Below, piece by piece: positions 34,801-43,459 of a stretch of 49,297 nucleotides of DNA. This stretch comes from Lapidilactobacillus luobeiensis. GTDB lineage: Bacteria > Bacillota > Bacilli > Lactobacillales > Lactobacillaceae. The DNA lies in NCBI RefSeq assembly GCF_024345205.1, contig NZ_BROC01000021.1, positions 1-49,297 on the forward strand. The letters are read 5' to 3'. Under the pieces are notes generated by a model, which did not search any database, was not told the DNA's origin, and worked only from the letters and a program-made list of their open reading frames with translations. The translations under genes and the position numbers were made by a program. Every line of letters starts with the position of its first letter. The stretch's first letter is position 1.

Positions 34801-35412
34801 GCCGATATCGGACAGGTCAATCTTGAGGCGATCGACGAGTATGCGACTGTCAATGAACGTTACCAGTTTTTGACCAAACAACAAGATGACCTGATCGCGG
34901 CCCGCAAGCAACTTCTGGAGACGATGGCTGAAATGGATCAAGAGGTCAGCCAAAGATTCGCCAAGACCTTCACTGCAGTCGACGCGGCCTTCCAGCATGT
35001 TTTTCCACAGATGTTCGGTGGTGGTCAAGCGCATTTAGTGCTAACGGATCCTACTGATCTCTTGAATACTGGCATTGAGATCAACGCCCAGCCGCCTGGC
35101 AAAAAATTACAACATTTGAGTTTGCTTTCAGGTGGGGAGCGAGCGCTGACGGCGATCACTTTGTTGTTCGCGATTTTGAAAGTCCGCCCAGCGCCATTTA
35201 GCATTTTAGATGAGGTCGAGGCCTCGCTAGATGAGGCCAATGTGGTCCGCTTCGCCAATTATTTACAGAATTATGAGCAACGTACTCAATTTATCGTGAT
35301 CACGCACCGTAAAGGCACGATGATGAAAGTCGACCGGTTGTATGGTGTGACTATGCAAGAGTCCGGTGTTTCAAAAATCATCAGTGTTTCATTGACCGAC
35401 GTGGCGCAGTAA
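31858..35412 (+). CDS. smc: Chromosome segregation protein SMC
   Basis: Condensin ATPase that organises and separates chromosomes with ScpA and ScpB. 1184 residues: Walker A GPNGSGKSN near 32-40, first coiled coil (about 165-500), hinge (about 515-640, containing GLRGAVADLLTVP and TPGGAMTGGR), second coiled coil very rich in Gln, then LSGGERALTAI near 1090 and Walker B ILDEVEASLDEANV near 1114. The ATG follows the rnc stop by 22 bp with GGAAG upstream. Scp proteins are not encoded here. Confidence 0.97.
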   Translation: MPLKSLIINGFKSFADKTTITFTQGITGIVGPNGSGKSNITEAIRWVMGEQSAKSLRGSHMPDVIFAGSAVREPLNRAEVTLVFDNTQHDLPAENATVSVTRRLFRDGTSEFYLNQKACRLRDITDLFLDSGLGKASFSIISQGRVEEIFNSKPEERRTIIEEVAGVYKYKQQKKQAEAELAVTEENLNRVADIHDELASRVEPLRRQASLARDYQQQKAAFDRLDQQILALELHDLELQKQEREQRQQELATISSKIDSEATASSAQLQKLRQANTTLNATIEQKQALLLEQTRQAEALNGKISLSTERSSYHHSSLTALTKELAEVETRQQQQTDNLTITAQNLQAAQAQKEKLDRQLAQLVAQENENQEDIAARLNELRSDYIELLQQQTTLRNELVYQQEQLTQKRQQQETLGTEQTSQQDRLTQQEKTVKTLADQVTDATTELATAEAQVQEQQHRYQQYGQKIETQQQAWYDRLAKFQQLKARYQSLKESTDDHSGFYLGVRAVLNPQNHLRGLRGAVADLLTVPAKFQMAIEQVLGAQLQQIVCQDAASASQAIAFLKEKRLGRATFLPLTTIQPREVRPDLLATVVRMPGYLGVGAEIVTMLPELRRVQQHLLGNVLIVDELAHATAIAKAIRYQTRIVTLEGDILTPGGAMTGGRIKQQGQGLLNRQQSLTEQQGQLKQLQQELNAQQATIQQLKDQRQTISGALTDQEISVKKLQERLVEAKSQQQQQTAQLERLQREHQVVTLDQQRLVTDLQTLATAVQTKQQQQDRLNQQVDQAKVTIEQQQERLANFTSQKENLTQQINEVKTQQAVAALSLRNQEELQERQDQALTSSTQRGAELQRQLAALNENASQTAVDLDQVKQSLANLQIVITTAQKDLASLKQQRTAQEQQVQDLEPETQRFYQLQKETAKEQETVAVKLNSLKTAMALRLTTLREDYQLSYEAAYQTVVEQQSDLAALRSEFKLVKLALADIGQVNLEAIDEYATVNERYQFLTKQQDDLIAARKQLLETMAEMDQEVSQRFAKTFTAVDAAFQHVFPQMFGGGQAHLVLTDPTDLLNTGIEINAQPPGKKLQHLSLLSGGERALTAITLLFAILKVRPAPFSILDEVEASLDEANVVRFANYLQNYEQRTQFIVITHRKGTMMKVDRLYGVTMQESGVSKIISVSLTDVAQ

Positions 35413-35466
35413 GTGATAATCAAAGTAGACGCATGACGGATCAAACAAGAAAAGGGGAGGATCTTA

Positions 35467-36993
35467 ATGGGATTTTTCGACCGTGTTAAAAAGGCCTTTG
35501 GAGGCGAAAAAAAAGCTGAAACAACTGTTGATCCAGCTCAACTTGACCAAGCGGCTGACCAATCATTAGATCAAGTACCGTCAGCAGCCGACCAAGCAGG
35601 TCAGAACAAGCCACTTCGACCTGATACAGACGCAGCCACCACTGGTGCCAACGAACCGGTTAAAGAGGCGGCACCTGTTTCAACAGCGGCTGCTGATCAG
35701 GAACAAGCCGCTGATCAAGATAGGCAAGAAGAAACCGCAGCCACCACAGGACAATCTGAGCTGACAGACACAGCAATCACGGCGCAATCTGAATCAACAG
35801 CGGCCGATAAGAATGATAACAACGCTATGGCCGCTAAAGCCAGTGACGCGCTTGAAGAAACCGCGCCCACTAGTCCGGCAGCCAGCGCCGCCAACACCGA
35901 TCAAACCGTTAGCGACCAAATAACCGCGGTCCCAGCTGAACCAGCAGCGAACAATGAGACTTCTGCCCCAGATGCCACCGCTGAAAAAACCGACCGGACA
36001 GATCAGACGGAAATTGCTGGAGACGGTGCTACGAAGGTGGCGTCCTCAGGTTCAGTTGCGGCCTATGATCAGGGCTTGGCAAAAAGTCGTCATGGTTTTG
36101 CGGCGCGTCTGAATCAATTTTTGGCAGGTTTTCGTAGTGTTGATGAAGATTTCTTCGAGGATCTGGAAGAGATGTTGATCGAGGCCGATGTTGGTTTTGA
36201 AACGGCGATGACGATCAGTGATCAACTGCGTGATGAGGTCAAATTGCAGAATGCCAAGACTAAGAAACAAGTCGGTTTGACGATCGTTGAGAAAATGGTG
36301 GATCTTTATGGGACGGAAGGAGCGGCTGAAGATAATCGACTTCATTACGCACCGACGGAACAACGGCCAACTGTTTTCCTTTTTGTGGGGGTCAATGGCG
36401 CTGGCAAAACCACGACGGTCGGGAAATTGGCCGCTCGTTTAAAAGCCTCTGGTCAGAAAGTTTTATTAGCGGCAGCGGATACGTTTAGAGCTGGGGCGAT
36501 CGAACAATTGGCGACTTGGGCCCGCCGAGTCGGGGTCGATTGTGTCACTTCAGCGCCTGGCGCTGATCCGGCTTCAGTTGTTTTTGAGGCGGTCCAGAAA
36601 GCAAAAGCGGAAAATTATGATATCCTATTAGTCGATACAGCAGGACGGTTACAAAATAAGGTCAATTTAATGAACGAATTGGCAAAAATCAAACGGGTGA
36701 TCGTCCGTGAATTACCAGAAGCTCCCCAAGAGGTATTGTTGGTTTTGGATGCGTCAACGGGTCAAAATGCTTTGAGTCAAGCCAAGCAATTTAAAGCGAC
36801 CACTGATGTGACGGGGATCGTTTTGACCAAACTTGATGGTAGTTCCAAGGGTGGCATCGTGATCGCGATCCGCAATGAATTGCATCTGCCAGTCAAGCTG
36901 GTGGGTCTCGGGGAAAAGATGACTGATCTAGCCGACTTTGACGCGGAAAAATTTGTTTATGGCCTCTTTAAGGGTTTGATCGATGAAGCTTAA
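35467..36993 (+). CDS. ftsY: Signal recognition particle receptor FtsY
   Basis: SRP receptor GTPase that docks ribosome-SRP complexes at the membrane. 508 residues. The N-terminus [13 protein letters not shown] is an amphipathic membrane-binding helix. An acidic low-complexity A domain of about 185 residues (Ala, Thr, Asp, Glu, Gln) follows. The NG domain starts near residue 199, with G1 [10 protein letters not shown] near 308, DTAGR and TKLDG. Bacillus FtsY lacks a long A domain. GGGGAGG precedes the ATG. ylxM and ffh follow. Confidence 0.96.
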   Translation: MGFFDRVKKAFGGEKKAETTVDPAQLDQAADQSLDQVPSAADQAGQNKPLRPDTDAATTGANEPVKEAAPVSTAAADQEQAADQDRQEETAATTGQSELTDTAITAQSESTAADKNDNNAMAAKASDALEETAPTSPAASAANTDQTVSDQITAVPAEPAANNETSAPDATAEKTDRTDQTEIAGDGATKVASSGSVAAYDQGLAKSRHGFAARLNQFLAGFRSVDEDFFEDLEEMLIEADVGFETAMTISDQLRDEVKLQNAKTKKQVGLTIVEKMVDLYGTEGAAEDNRLHYAPTEQRPTVFLFVGVNGAGKTTTVGKLAARLKASGQKVLLAAADTFRAGAIEQLATWARRVGVDCVTSAPGADPASVVFEAVQKAKAENYDILLVDTAGRLQNKVNLMNELAKIKRVIVRELPEAPQEVLLVLDASTGQNALSQAKQFKATTDVTGIVLTKLDGSSKGGIVIAIRNELHLPVKLVGLGEKMTDLADFDAEKFVYGLFKGLIDEA

Positions 36994-37007
36994 GGTAGGT
37001 GGCGTCA

Positions 37008-37361
37008 ATGGCCGATGAAGTGGTAGAATTAAATGAGCGGATCAATGAATTGTTCGATTTTTATCGCCCCTTGCTGACGAAAAAGCAAGCGACTTACTTA
37101 GAACTTTATTACGCTCAAGATTATTCGTTAGGTGAGATCGCGACGCAGTTTTCTGTAAGTCGTCAGGCCGTTTATGACAATTTGAAACGAACGGCTAAGA
37201 TTTTGCTCGGCTATGAAGATAAGTTGCATTTGATCGCTCATTTCCAAAAAGAAGTCGCTCTGGTCGATCGATTGAAGCAACAGGTCGCAAACGATCATCC
37301 TGATGATCCGCAATTACAACGATTACTCCAAGATTTTGAAAAATTGGTAGATTCTCAATAA
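37008..37361 (+). CDS. ylxM: YlxM-like DNA-binding protein (UPF0122)
   Basis: 117-residue helix-turn-helix protein of the YlxM/p13 family, encoded beside ffh in Firmicutes and implicated in SRP function in streptococci. The HTH is [28 protein letters not shown] chose ATG 37008, which AGGTGG at 36997-37002 serves; GTG 36999 lies inside that site. It sits 14 bp after ftsY and 13 bp before ffh, indicating one transcript. Confidence 0.93.
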   Translation: MADEVVELNERINELFDFYRPLLTKKQATYLELYYAQDYSLGEIATQFSVSRQAVYDNLKRTAKILLGYEDKLHLIAHFQKEVALVDRLKQQVANDHPDDPQLQRLLQDFEKLVDSQ

Positions 37362-37374
37362 GGTGGTAGACTAA

Positions 37375-38814
37375 ATGGCATTTGAAGGACTGACAGAACG
37401 GCTACAAAAGGCTTTTAGCGGTCTGCGGCGCAAAGGAAAAGTCAGCGAAAGCGATGTTCGTGACGCGATGCGCGAGATCCGGCTAGCTTTACTTGAAGCC
37501 GATGTGAATTTCAATGTGGTCAAGGACTTTGTCAAAACAGTTCGGACCAAAGCGGTGGGTAAAGAAGTCTTGGATAGCTTGACCCCATCGCAACAGATCA
37601 TCAAGATCGTTCATGATGAACTGGTCAAAGTGATGGGTGAATCTGCAGTTCCCCTAAATAAATCCCCGCATATTCCGACGATCATCATGATGGTCGGGCT
37701 CCAAGGGGCCGGGAAGACCACGACTGCCGGAAAATTGGCTAGTCGTTTGATCAAACAGGAAAAAGCACGTCCCTTAATGATCGCGGCCGACGTTTATCGA
37801 CCAGCCGCTGTTGATCAATTGGTCACGATCGGTCAACAATTGTCCGTGCCCGTTTTTGAAATGGGGACTGACCATGATCCTGTTGAAATCGTACGCCAAG
37901 GCTTAGCGCAAGCGGAAACGAATAAAAATGATTATGTCATCATTGATACCGCCGGTCGTCTAGAAATCGACGAACAATTGATGGCCGAATTAAGCCAGAT
38001 CCAAGCACTAGCGCACCCTAATGAGATCTTGCTGGTCGTCGATGCCATGACTGGCCAAGTCGCTACTCAGGTCGCCGAGGGCTTCAATAAACAGCTTGAT
38101 CTAACTGGGGTCGTCTTGACCAAGTTAGATGGTGATACTCGTGGTGGGGCGGCTTTGTCGATCCGGGCAGTCACAGGCAAACCGATCAAGTTCGTCGGTC
38201 AAGGTGAGAAACTTGATCAATTAGATATTTTCTATCCTGATCGAATGGCGGATCGGATCTTGGGCATGGGCGATATGATGACCCTGATCGAAAAAGCTCA
38301 AACCGATTACGATGCGAAGCAAGCAGAAGATATGGCTCAAAAGATCCGCGAAAACAATTTTGATTTCAATGATTTTGTGGAACAAATGAGCCAATTGGAG
38401 AACATGGGGCCATTAGATGATTTAATGAAGATGGTCCCTGGGATGGCCAACAATCCCGCACTAAAGAATGTCAAAATGGATCCGAAAGACATCGACCATT
38501 TGAAGGCAATCGTTTATTCAATGACCCCGACAGAACGTGAAGATCCCGAATTACTGAATCCTAGTCGTCGGCGTCGGATCGCTGCCGGTTCAGGTCGAAA
38601 TGTTCAAGAAGTCAACCGGATGATCAAACAGTTCAAGCAATCCCGAGAGATGATGCAGAAGATGTCCAAGGGCAACTTTGCTGGCATGGAAAATCTTTTT
38701 GGTAGCGGGATGCAAGGTAAAATGGGCAAGATGGCAATGAATTCGATGGTGCGCAAGCAAAAGAAGGCCAAGAAGAAACGACTAAAGAAGGCCAAACGAT
38801 TCAAGTCGAATTAG
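37375..38814 (+). CDS. ffh: Signal recognition particle protein Ffh
   Basis: SRP54 GTPase that binds signal sequences and 4.5S RNA. 479 residues: N domain, G domain with GLQGAGKTTT from residue 108, DTAGR, TKLDGDTRGG, and a Met-rich M domain (about 325-460) with the RNA-binding segment SRRRRIAAGSG. The C-terminal tail is highly basic (KKAKKKRLKKAKR). Ribosome site AAGGTGG at 37360-37366. A terminator follows directly. Confidence 0.97.
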   Translation: MAFEGLTERLQKAFSGLRRKGKVSESDVRDAMREIRLALLEADVNFNVVKDFVKTVRTKAVGKEVLDSLTPSQQIIKIVHDELVKVMGESAVPLNKSPHIPTIIMMVGLQGAGKTTTAGKLASRLIKQEKARPLMIAADVYRPAAVDQLVTIGQQLSVPVFEMGTDHDPVEIVRQGLAQAETNKNDYVIIDTAGRLEIDEQLMAELSQIQALAHPNEILLVVDAMTGQVATQVAEGFNKQLDLTGVVLTKLDGDTRGGAALSIRAVTGKPIKFVGQGEKLDQLDIFYPDRMADRILGMGDMMTLIEKAQTDYDAKQAEDMAQKIRENNFDFNDFVEQMSQLENMGPLDDLMKMVPGMANNPALKNVKMDPKDIDHLKAIVYSMTPTEREDPELLNPSRRRRIAAGSGRNVQEVNRMIKQFKQSREMMQKMSKGNFAGMENLFGSGMQGKMGKMAMNSMVRKQKKAKKKRLKKAKRFKSN

Positions 38815-38822
38815 TTGTGTTG

Positions 38823-38848
38823 AGCGGATTCTGTTGGATCCGCTTTTT
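38823..38848 (+). terminator. Terminator after ffh
   Basis: AGCGGAT (38823-38829) pairs with ATCCGCT (38838-38844), then TTTTT. Confidence 0.85.
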
Positions 38849-38855
38849 GTTTGTA

Positions 38856-39657
38856 GTTGATTTGTAAAAATACCGTTTCTGTACTTGTCATTTCGTTTGA
38901 TTGCAGATGTAGTTGGGTTTGGGTGTGGACGCAACCGCCTCAGGGCGTTTGTAGTGGCTGGAACGCAGTGGGCATCGTTTGAAGCCAATCCGCAAATACG
39001 GCGGCTTGTCTTCAAAGCGAGCCTTTGTCTAAGTAGCTGCTGGCGCACCTACAAAGACAAATTTCACTGCTGAGCCACACGCCCTGCGGCGATTGCTAGG
39101 CAGAATTGCGTCTATATGCAATCTAGGCGAAGTAGGTTACGAAGTGCTTTTGCTAGTGTGGCGGTCAAAATGCTATCATTTCAATTGATAAAAAATTCTG
39201 ACTGGTTATCGCGACCGATTATCCAGACTAGTAAATCCAAGTTTTGTGGTACGCTATTCAGTTGCTGGTGATCATCAAGCTGATTGTTACGTTGTGGCTA
39301 CTAGCCATGGTCATCAACTACGTGGGAATCCGTCAATTTACACGAGCAGGTAGAATGGCGTGACAGCTTAGTCTGCTTAAAATGGTTGAGCGGGCGGAGT
39401 GGAGTGTGGCGGGTAAAATCGCCGTGAAATTGGTCTTAGTGGCTGGGCCACTTAGACCAAGGCCTGATTTTAAGACTCGCAAAGCGAGGCTTAAAACAGC
39501 GCCCACAGCGAGCTCACCCGCCACACGCAACGCAGCCCGCGGCCAAGGTTGAGAAACGGAACAGCTGCCCACAGCGTTCTACCACCCCAGCCTGACCTGA
39601 AGCCCCACCACATTGTCTGCCACCAACGTTCAGCGTGGCGAAGCCACGCGCTTTTCA
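38856..39657 (+). repeat. Long intergenic repeat, family A, copy A3
   Basis: Begins a few bases after the ffh terminator. Domain 1 arms lie at 38931-38948 and 39079-39096, the right one with a few changes. Domain 2 is closed by GTGTGGCGGGT (39404-39414) and ACCCGCCACAC (39516-39526). After domain 2 comes an extra stretch (about 39551-39640) that resembles the right arm of the different domain 2 in A4 (pattern GCGTTCTACCACCCCAGCC), though its left partner is missing. It closes with a GCGTGGC/GCCACGC hairpin at about 39634-39652. The copy seems to be a hybrid of two subtypes. Confidence 0.85.
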
Positions 39658-39685
39658 AAAAAATCTACCTGTCAAGAAGAAGCCC

Positions 39686-39714
39686 TTTACAGTCCTCCGA
39701 ATTTCTGGTATAGT
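39686..39714 (+). promoter_or_regulatory. rpsP promoter
   Basis: TTTACA (39686-39691) and TATAGT (39709-39714) with a 17-bp spacer, just after repeat A3. Confidence 0.75.
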
Positions 39715-39773
39715 ATTGAAGTTGATTATTTTGGGACGTTACATATTAACGTTACTTACAGGAGGAACTATCT

Positions 39774-40049
39774 ATGACCGTTAAAATTCGTTTACGCCGG
39801 ATGGGCTCAAAGCGCCGTCCTTTCTACCGTTTAGTTGTTGCTGATTCACGTGCACCTCGTGATGGCCGTTTCATCCAAGAAGTTGGTTACTACAATCCAG
39901 CTAGTGAACCAGTTCAATTGAAATTAGACGAAGATGTGATCTTCGACTGGTTACAAAAAGGTGCCCAACCTTCAGATACAGTTCGGACTTTGTTGTCAAA
40001 ACAAGGTTTGATGAAGAAATATCACGAAGCTCGCTTCGAAAAGAAGTAA
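39774..40049 (+). CDS. rpsP: 30S ribosomal protein S16
   Basis: 91-residue small-subunit protein beginning [20 protein letters not shown] and containing [25 protein letters not shown] at 39761-39766 precedes the ATG. It opens the rpsP-khpA-rimM-trmD group; khpA starts 4 bp after its stop. Confidence 0.98.
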   Translation: MTVKIRLRRMGSKRRPFYRLVVADSRAPRDGRFIQEVGYYNPASEPVQLKLDEDVIFDWLQKGAQPSDTVRTLLSKQGLMKKYHEARFEKK

Positions 40050-40053
40050 TTAA

Positions 40054-40302
40054 ATGACAACAACTGAGGTCAAGGATTTGATCAGCGCCATCATTACACC
40101 GTTGATCATGACACCAGCAGCCTTCACCATTGATACCAGCGAGGACGCCCATTTCACCACGTTCAACGTGGCTTTGGATCGCAAGGATATTGGACGGGTC
40201 ATTGGTAAGCAAGGTCGGGTTGCGCAAGCGATTCGCACGTTGATCTACGGGATTCGGCTGGATAATGGCAAACGGATCCGTTTGAACATACTTGATAATT
40301 AG
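40054..40302 (+). CDS. khpA: KH-domain RNA-binding protein KhpA
   Basis: 82-residue single KH domain with the GxxG loop GKQG at 51-54 in RVIGKQGRVAQAI. With KhpB (EloR/Jag) it controls cell elongation in streptococci and lactobacilli, partly downstream of the PknB kinase, whose gene is also in this window. It follows rpsP by 4 bp. A terminator and an inverted repeat now separate it from rimM. Confidence 0.95.
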   Translation: MTTTEVKDLISAIITPLIMTPAAFTIDTSEDAHFTTFNVALDRKDIGRVIGKQGRVAQAIRTLIYGIRLDNGKRIRLNILDN

Positions 40303-40311
40303 TTAGGGGGA

Positions 40312-40340
40312 GGCTGGGATATTTTATCTCAGCCTTTCTT
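40312..40340 (+). terminator. Terminator after khpA
   Basis: GGCTGGGAT (40312-40320) pairs with ATCTCAGCC (40326-40334), one G-T pair, then TTTCTT. It lies inside what is normally one operon. Confidence 0.75.
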
Positions 40341-40348
40341 ATTGGTAA

Positions 40349-40470
40349 AGTGCGGCGTGCAGCGGTGTGGCTTCGAGCATTAGCATAGCGATGTCTTTGG
40401 TAGCGGTCTTCGCTGTTAAGGATGTCGCGGCGCTAAGCACAGAAGTCAGTTGGACGCAGCACGTTTCAAA
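40349..40470 (-). repeat. Family B hairpin repeat, inverted copy (B9)
   Basis: On the minus strand this reads TTGAAACGTGCTGCG and ends in GCCGCACTTT, the family B order. It keeps CTTAGC and GCTAATGC on opposite arms, but the internal loop is GCC/TAT rather than TAC/TAG and the middle stem is degraded. It is the only copy in this orientation. It fills the khpA-rimM gap and abuts the rimM ribosome site. Confidence 0.75.
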
Positions 40471-40484
40471 AGGAGGACGGAGCG

Positions 40485-41006
40485 GTGACAGAAACAAATT
40501 ATTATGAAGTTGGCACGATCGTCAACACTCATGGGATCCAAGGGGAAGTACGGGTGATTGCGACCACGGACTTTCCAGAGTTACGTTTCAAGAAAGGTCA
40601 GCGCCTGTTCATTCAACAAAATCAAGGTTATTTGCCCTTGGAGATCACGGGCCACCGGATCCACAAACAATTTCATTTATTGACCTTCAAGGATTACCAA
40701 GATATCAATCTGGTGGAACCTTTTAAAGGAAAATTGCTGTATGTCGCCGAGGCCGATCAACAGAAATTGGCGCCCAACGAATATTATTATCGGGATATCA
40801 TTGGGTTGACGATTTTGGATCATGAGACTAAGGAACCGTTAGGCAAGGTCAAGGAAATTCTGGCGCCCGGCGCGAATGATGTCTGGGTGATCCAGCGGCC
40901 AGGCCAAGCGGATCTGCTCTTGCCGTTTCTCAAATCGGTCGTTTTGGCGATCGACCTGACCACGAAGAAGGCCTTGGTCGAAGTCCCCGCAGGATTGGAT
41001 GATTAG
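40485..41006 (+). CDS. rimM: 16S rRNA processing protein RimM
   Basis: 173-residue 30S maturation factor that binds S19. The N-terminal RimM barrel starts [19 protein letters not shown], and a C-terminal PRC-barrel follows with [18 protein letters not shown]. Start is GTG at 40485 with AAAGGAGG at 40469-40476. trmD begins 2 bp after the stop. No clear promoter is visible in the 145 bp between the khpA terminator and rimM. Confidence 0.96.
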   Translation: MTETNYYEVGTIVNTHGIQGEVRVIATTDFPELRFKKGQRLFIQQNQGYLPLEITGHRIHKQFHLLTFKDYQDINLVEPFKGKLLYVAEADQQKLAPNEYYYRDIIGLTILDHETKEPLGKVKEILAPGANDVWVIQRPGQADLLLPFLKSVVLAIDLTTKKALVEVPAGLDD

Positions 41007-41008
41007 GT

Positions 41009-41758
41009 ATGCAAATTGATATTTTAAGTTTGTTTCCGGATATGTTTAGCGCCTTGCAGGAGTCGATGATCGGCAAGGCCCAAGCGAAAAGCTTGTTGAA
41101 AATCGAGGTCACTGATTTTCGCGACTTCGCGGCCAACAAACATCATAGCGTCGACGATACCCCTTATGGTGGCGGGGCTGGCATGCTACTGCAAGTGCAA
41201 CCGATCGCGGCGGCGCTGGCGGACGTGACCACCAAGCATGGTCCCGCTGAGCGGACGATTATTTTGGATCCGGCTGGGCGCCGATTTGACCACCAATACG
41301 CAGTGGAGTTGGCTCAGGCGCAACATTTGGTCTTCATCTGCGGCCACTATGAAGGCTTCGATCAACGGGTCTATGATTTAGCCACGGACACCGTTTCATT
41401 AGGCGACTATGTTTTGACCGGCGGTGAGTTGCCGGCGATGGTGATGATCGATGCCTTGGCGCGGCAGATCCCCGGCGTGCTCGGCAGTCAAGAGTCCGCG
41501 GCGACCGATTCTTTCGCCCAAGGGCTGTTGGAATACCCGCAATATACCCGCCCAGCCGATTATCGAGGACAAAAGGTTCCTGAAGTCCTGATGAATGGCA
41601 ATCATCAATTGATTCGCGACTGGCGTTTAAAGGCGGCGGTTTGGCGGACGTTGCAGCAACGACCGGACTTGTTGGCGCAACTGGATGATCCCCAAATCGC
41701 CGCGATCATTCGTGAATTAAATCGCCGCGATGACTTGTCAAGCTTCAATGATTTATGA
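41009..41758 (+). CDS. trmD: tRNA (guanine-37-N1)-methyltransferase TrmD
   Basis: SPOUT methyltransferase that methylates G37 of tRNAs reading CNN codons and prevents frameshifting. 249 residues with [27 protein letters not shown] and the knot segment [14 protein letters not shown], plus [15 protein letters not shown]. Coupled to rimM by a 2-bp gap. A promoter for rplS lies in its last codons. Confidence 0.97.
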   Translation: MQIDILSLFPDMFSALQESMIGKAQAKSLLKIEVTDFRDFAANKHHSVDDTPYGGGAGMLLQVQPIAAALADVTTKHGPAERTIILDPAGRRFDHQYAVELAQAQHLVFICGHYEGFDQRVYDLATDTVSLGDYVLTGGELPAMVMIDALARQIPGVLGSQESAATDSFAQGLLEYPQYTRPADYRGQKVPEVLMNGNHQLIRDWRLKAAVWRTLQQRPDLLAQLDDPQIAAIIRELNRRDDLSSFNDL

Positions 41759-41854
41759 TAGAATATAAACTTGTGGTGAGAACCATATAACAACGATATT
41801 CCGCTGTCTCGGTCTGAAAACAAGGTAAGAATGTCGGCGAAAGAGGAGAAAAAC
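41735..41854 (+). promoter_or_regulatory. rplS promoter and leader
   Basis: TTGTCA (41735-41740) and TAGAAT (41759-41764), 18-bp spacer; the -35 box is inside trmD. The leader of about 85 nt before rplS is where many Firmicutes carry an L19 leader motif, but I cannot confirm that fold here by eye. Confidence 0.5.
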
Positions 41855-42202
41855 ATGAACCCATTAATTTCTGAGATCACCAAGAGTCAATTACGTAGCG
41901 ATATTCCTGATTTTCGTGCCGGCGATACTTTACGTGTCCACGCTCGGATCGTCGAAGGTACTCGCGAACGTATCCAGCTTTTCGAAGGTGTTGTGATCAA
42001 ACGCCGTGGTACTGGCATCAGCGCAACTTATACTGTTCGTAAGATCAGTAACGGTGTTGGCGTTGAACGAACTTTCCCACTGCACACACCTCGCGTTGAA
42101 AAGATCGAAGTTATCCGTCATGGTGCTGTACGTCGTGCAAAATTGTACTACTTACGCGCATTGCGGGGCAAAGCTGCTCGTATCAAAGAAGCAAAACGTT
42201 AA
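41855..42202 (+). CDS. rplS: 50S ribosomal protein L19
   Basis: 115-residue protein with the core [20 protein letters not shown], then [14 protein letters not shown] and [26 protein letters not shown] at 41844-41849 fits ATG 41855 and gives the usual [14 protein letters not shown] start; the in-frame ATG 41831 lies before that site. A strong terminator follows. Confidence 0.97.
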   Translation: MNPLISEITKSQLRSDIPDFRAGDTLRVHARIVEGTRERIQLFEGVVIKRRGTGISATYTVRKISNGVGVERTFPLHTPRVEKIEVIRHGAVRRAKLYYLRALRGKAARIKEAKR

Positions 42203-42220
42203 TCAAAAGATTGATGATCG

Positions 42221-42251
42221 AAAACCCATTCCCTGGTGGAATGGGTTTTTT
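42221..42251 (+). terminator. Terminator after rplS
   Basis: AAAACCCATTCC (42221-42232) pairs with GGAATGGGTTTT (42238-42249), then more T. Confidence 0.9.
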
Positions 42252-42431
42252 GTATCTTCTTTGCTATCCTTATTGCACAACAGTAGCAGCCCAATCTCTT
42301 TTTTGAGGGAAAAGTGTGAGCTGGATGTTGTGATCGACAGTTGGGCAGGAAATTATGCTTTTCAGGCATAGCCACAATCAATGATAAGTATTGGTCACAG
42401 CGCCAAATCTGGGCTAAGATAATAGGAGAAG

Positions 42432-42527
42432 ATGATGGCTGATTTTTATCCGGAGGAGCAGTCTTTGGCTGCCACCAGCCGGAAGCTCAGTCGCATTGCG
42501 AACGATGGTGAAAGGCTGGGTCAGTAA
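42432..42527 (+). CDS. Possible small leader ORF, 31 residues
   Basis: Begins ATGATG, with AGGAG at 42424-42428, and encodes MMADFYPEEQSLAATSRKL and so on to GERLGQ. It stops 2 bp before the start of the NAD(P)-binding protein gene. A weak promoter (TTGGTC, 18 bp, TAAGAT) may lie just upstream. It could be a short peptide gene coupled to the next gene or chance. I recognise no family. Confidence 0.3.
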   Translation: MMADFYPEEQSLAATSRKLSRIANDGERLGQ

Positions 42528-42529
42528 AG

Positions 42530-43165
42530 ATGAAAAAAGTTTTGATATTAGGGGCGCATGGGCAGATTGCCCAGCTAGTGACGGCGCGGTTATTAGCGGA
42601 AACAACGGATATTCGATTGATGCTATACTTGCGGCACAGTGAGCGGCTGACGAATCCGAATCCTAGTCGCGTTGAAATCATTGATGGCGATGTCAATGAT
42701 CTGGCCACATTGAGTCAAGCGGTGGCCGGTCAGGATCTGGTTTATGCGAACTTAGGTGGCGAGTTTGAACCGATGGCGCGGAAAATCGTTCAGACGATGA
42801 CGACAAATCAAGTCAAACGGTTGATCTATGTCACCGGTTTAGGGCTCTATCATGAGGTGCCCGGTGAATTCGGCCGTTGGGGGGAGGCCAGTATTGGCAC
42901 GCCGGTGATGGACGATACGCGGCGGGCCGCGGCTTTGATCGAGCAGTCGAATTTGAATTATACGATCATTCGCGCGGCTTACATGAACGATGATCCTCAG
43001 ATCGATTATGAGTTGACCGTGAAGGGTGAGCCATTCAAGGGAACGATCATTTCCCGCGCGAGTCTGGCTGATTTGATCGTCAAAATTATTCGCAATCCGC
43101 AATTGCATCAATTTGCCAGTTTAGGTGTTGATCAACCGGGGACTGACGGTGACCGACCTTATTAA
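42530..43165 (+). CDS. NAD(P)-binding Rossmann-fold protein (atypical SDR, NmrA-like)
   Basis: 211-residue protein with an N-terminal dinucleotide-binding motif LILGAHGQIAQLV, then IDGDVNDLATLSQAVAGQDLVYANLGG, and a C-terminal part NYTIIRAAYMNDDPQIDYEL. This is the pattern of short atypical reductases found widely in lactobacilli. The substrate is unknown; a role in redox balance is inference. GAAAGG sits upstream of the ATG. Monocistronic apart from the possible leader ORF. Confidence 0.85.
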   Translation: MKKVLILGAHGQIAQLVTARLLAETTDIRLMLYLRHSERLTNPNPSRVEIIDGDVNDLATLSQAVAGQDLVYANLGGEFEPMARKIVQTMTTNQVKRLIYVTGLGLYHEVPGEFGRWGEASIGTPVMDDTRRAAALIEQSNLNYTIIRAAYMNDDPQIDYELTVKGEPFKGTIISRASLADLIVKIIRNPQLHQFASLGVDQPGTDGDRPY

Positions 43166-43206
43166 GCGGTAGCAGTTGGGCTTATTTTGACACTCCTGAT
43201 GGGGGG

Positions 43207-43244
43207 ATCGGGAAAAGCGTCTTGATTGCCTTGACGCTCCCGAT
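43207..43244. other. Strong hairpin in the 294-bp gap after the reductase gene
   Basis: ATCGGG (43207-43212) pairs with CCCGAT (43239-43244) and AGCGTC with GACGCT inside. No T run follows in either direction, so it is not a standard terminator. The rest of 43166-43459 holds only the promoter of the next gene (TTTATC at 43398, 17 bp, TACAAT at 43421). Confidence 0.5.
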
Positions 43245-43459
43245 TACCTTGACTGACAGCGCCACACGTTGAGCGGAGATTTCTAGATTGCTAGTTGTAT
43301 TTTTAGCGAGCATGTCGTGATTTGCCGTTAGAATTATGGGTGTGTCACATCGGTGTGGATTTTTCAATTTTTCCCGCCGCTTTTCAAAGGTCAATGGTTT
43401 ATCTTTCCCTGTAAGTTGGCTACAATAGTAATGAGAATATCAAGGGAATGAGGGATACC

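Noticed and set aside
39333-39572. Minus-strand frame shared by A2 and A3 (also near 22156)
   Set aside because: Similarity follows from the nearly identical repeat domain 2; it disappears in A1 and A4 and has no expression signals.
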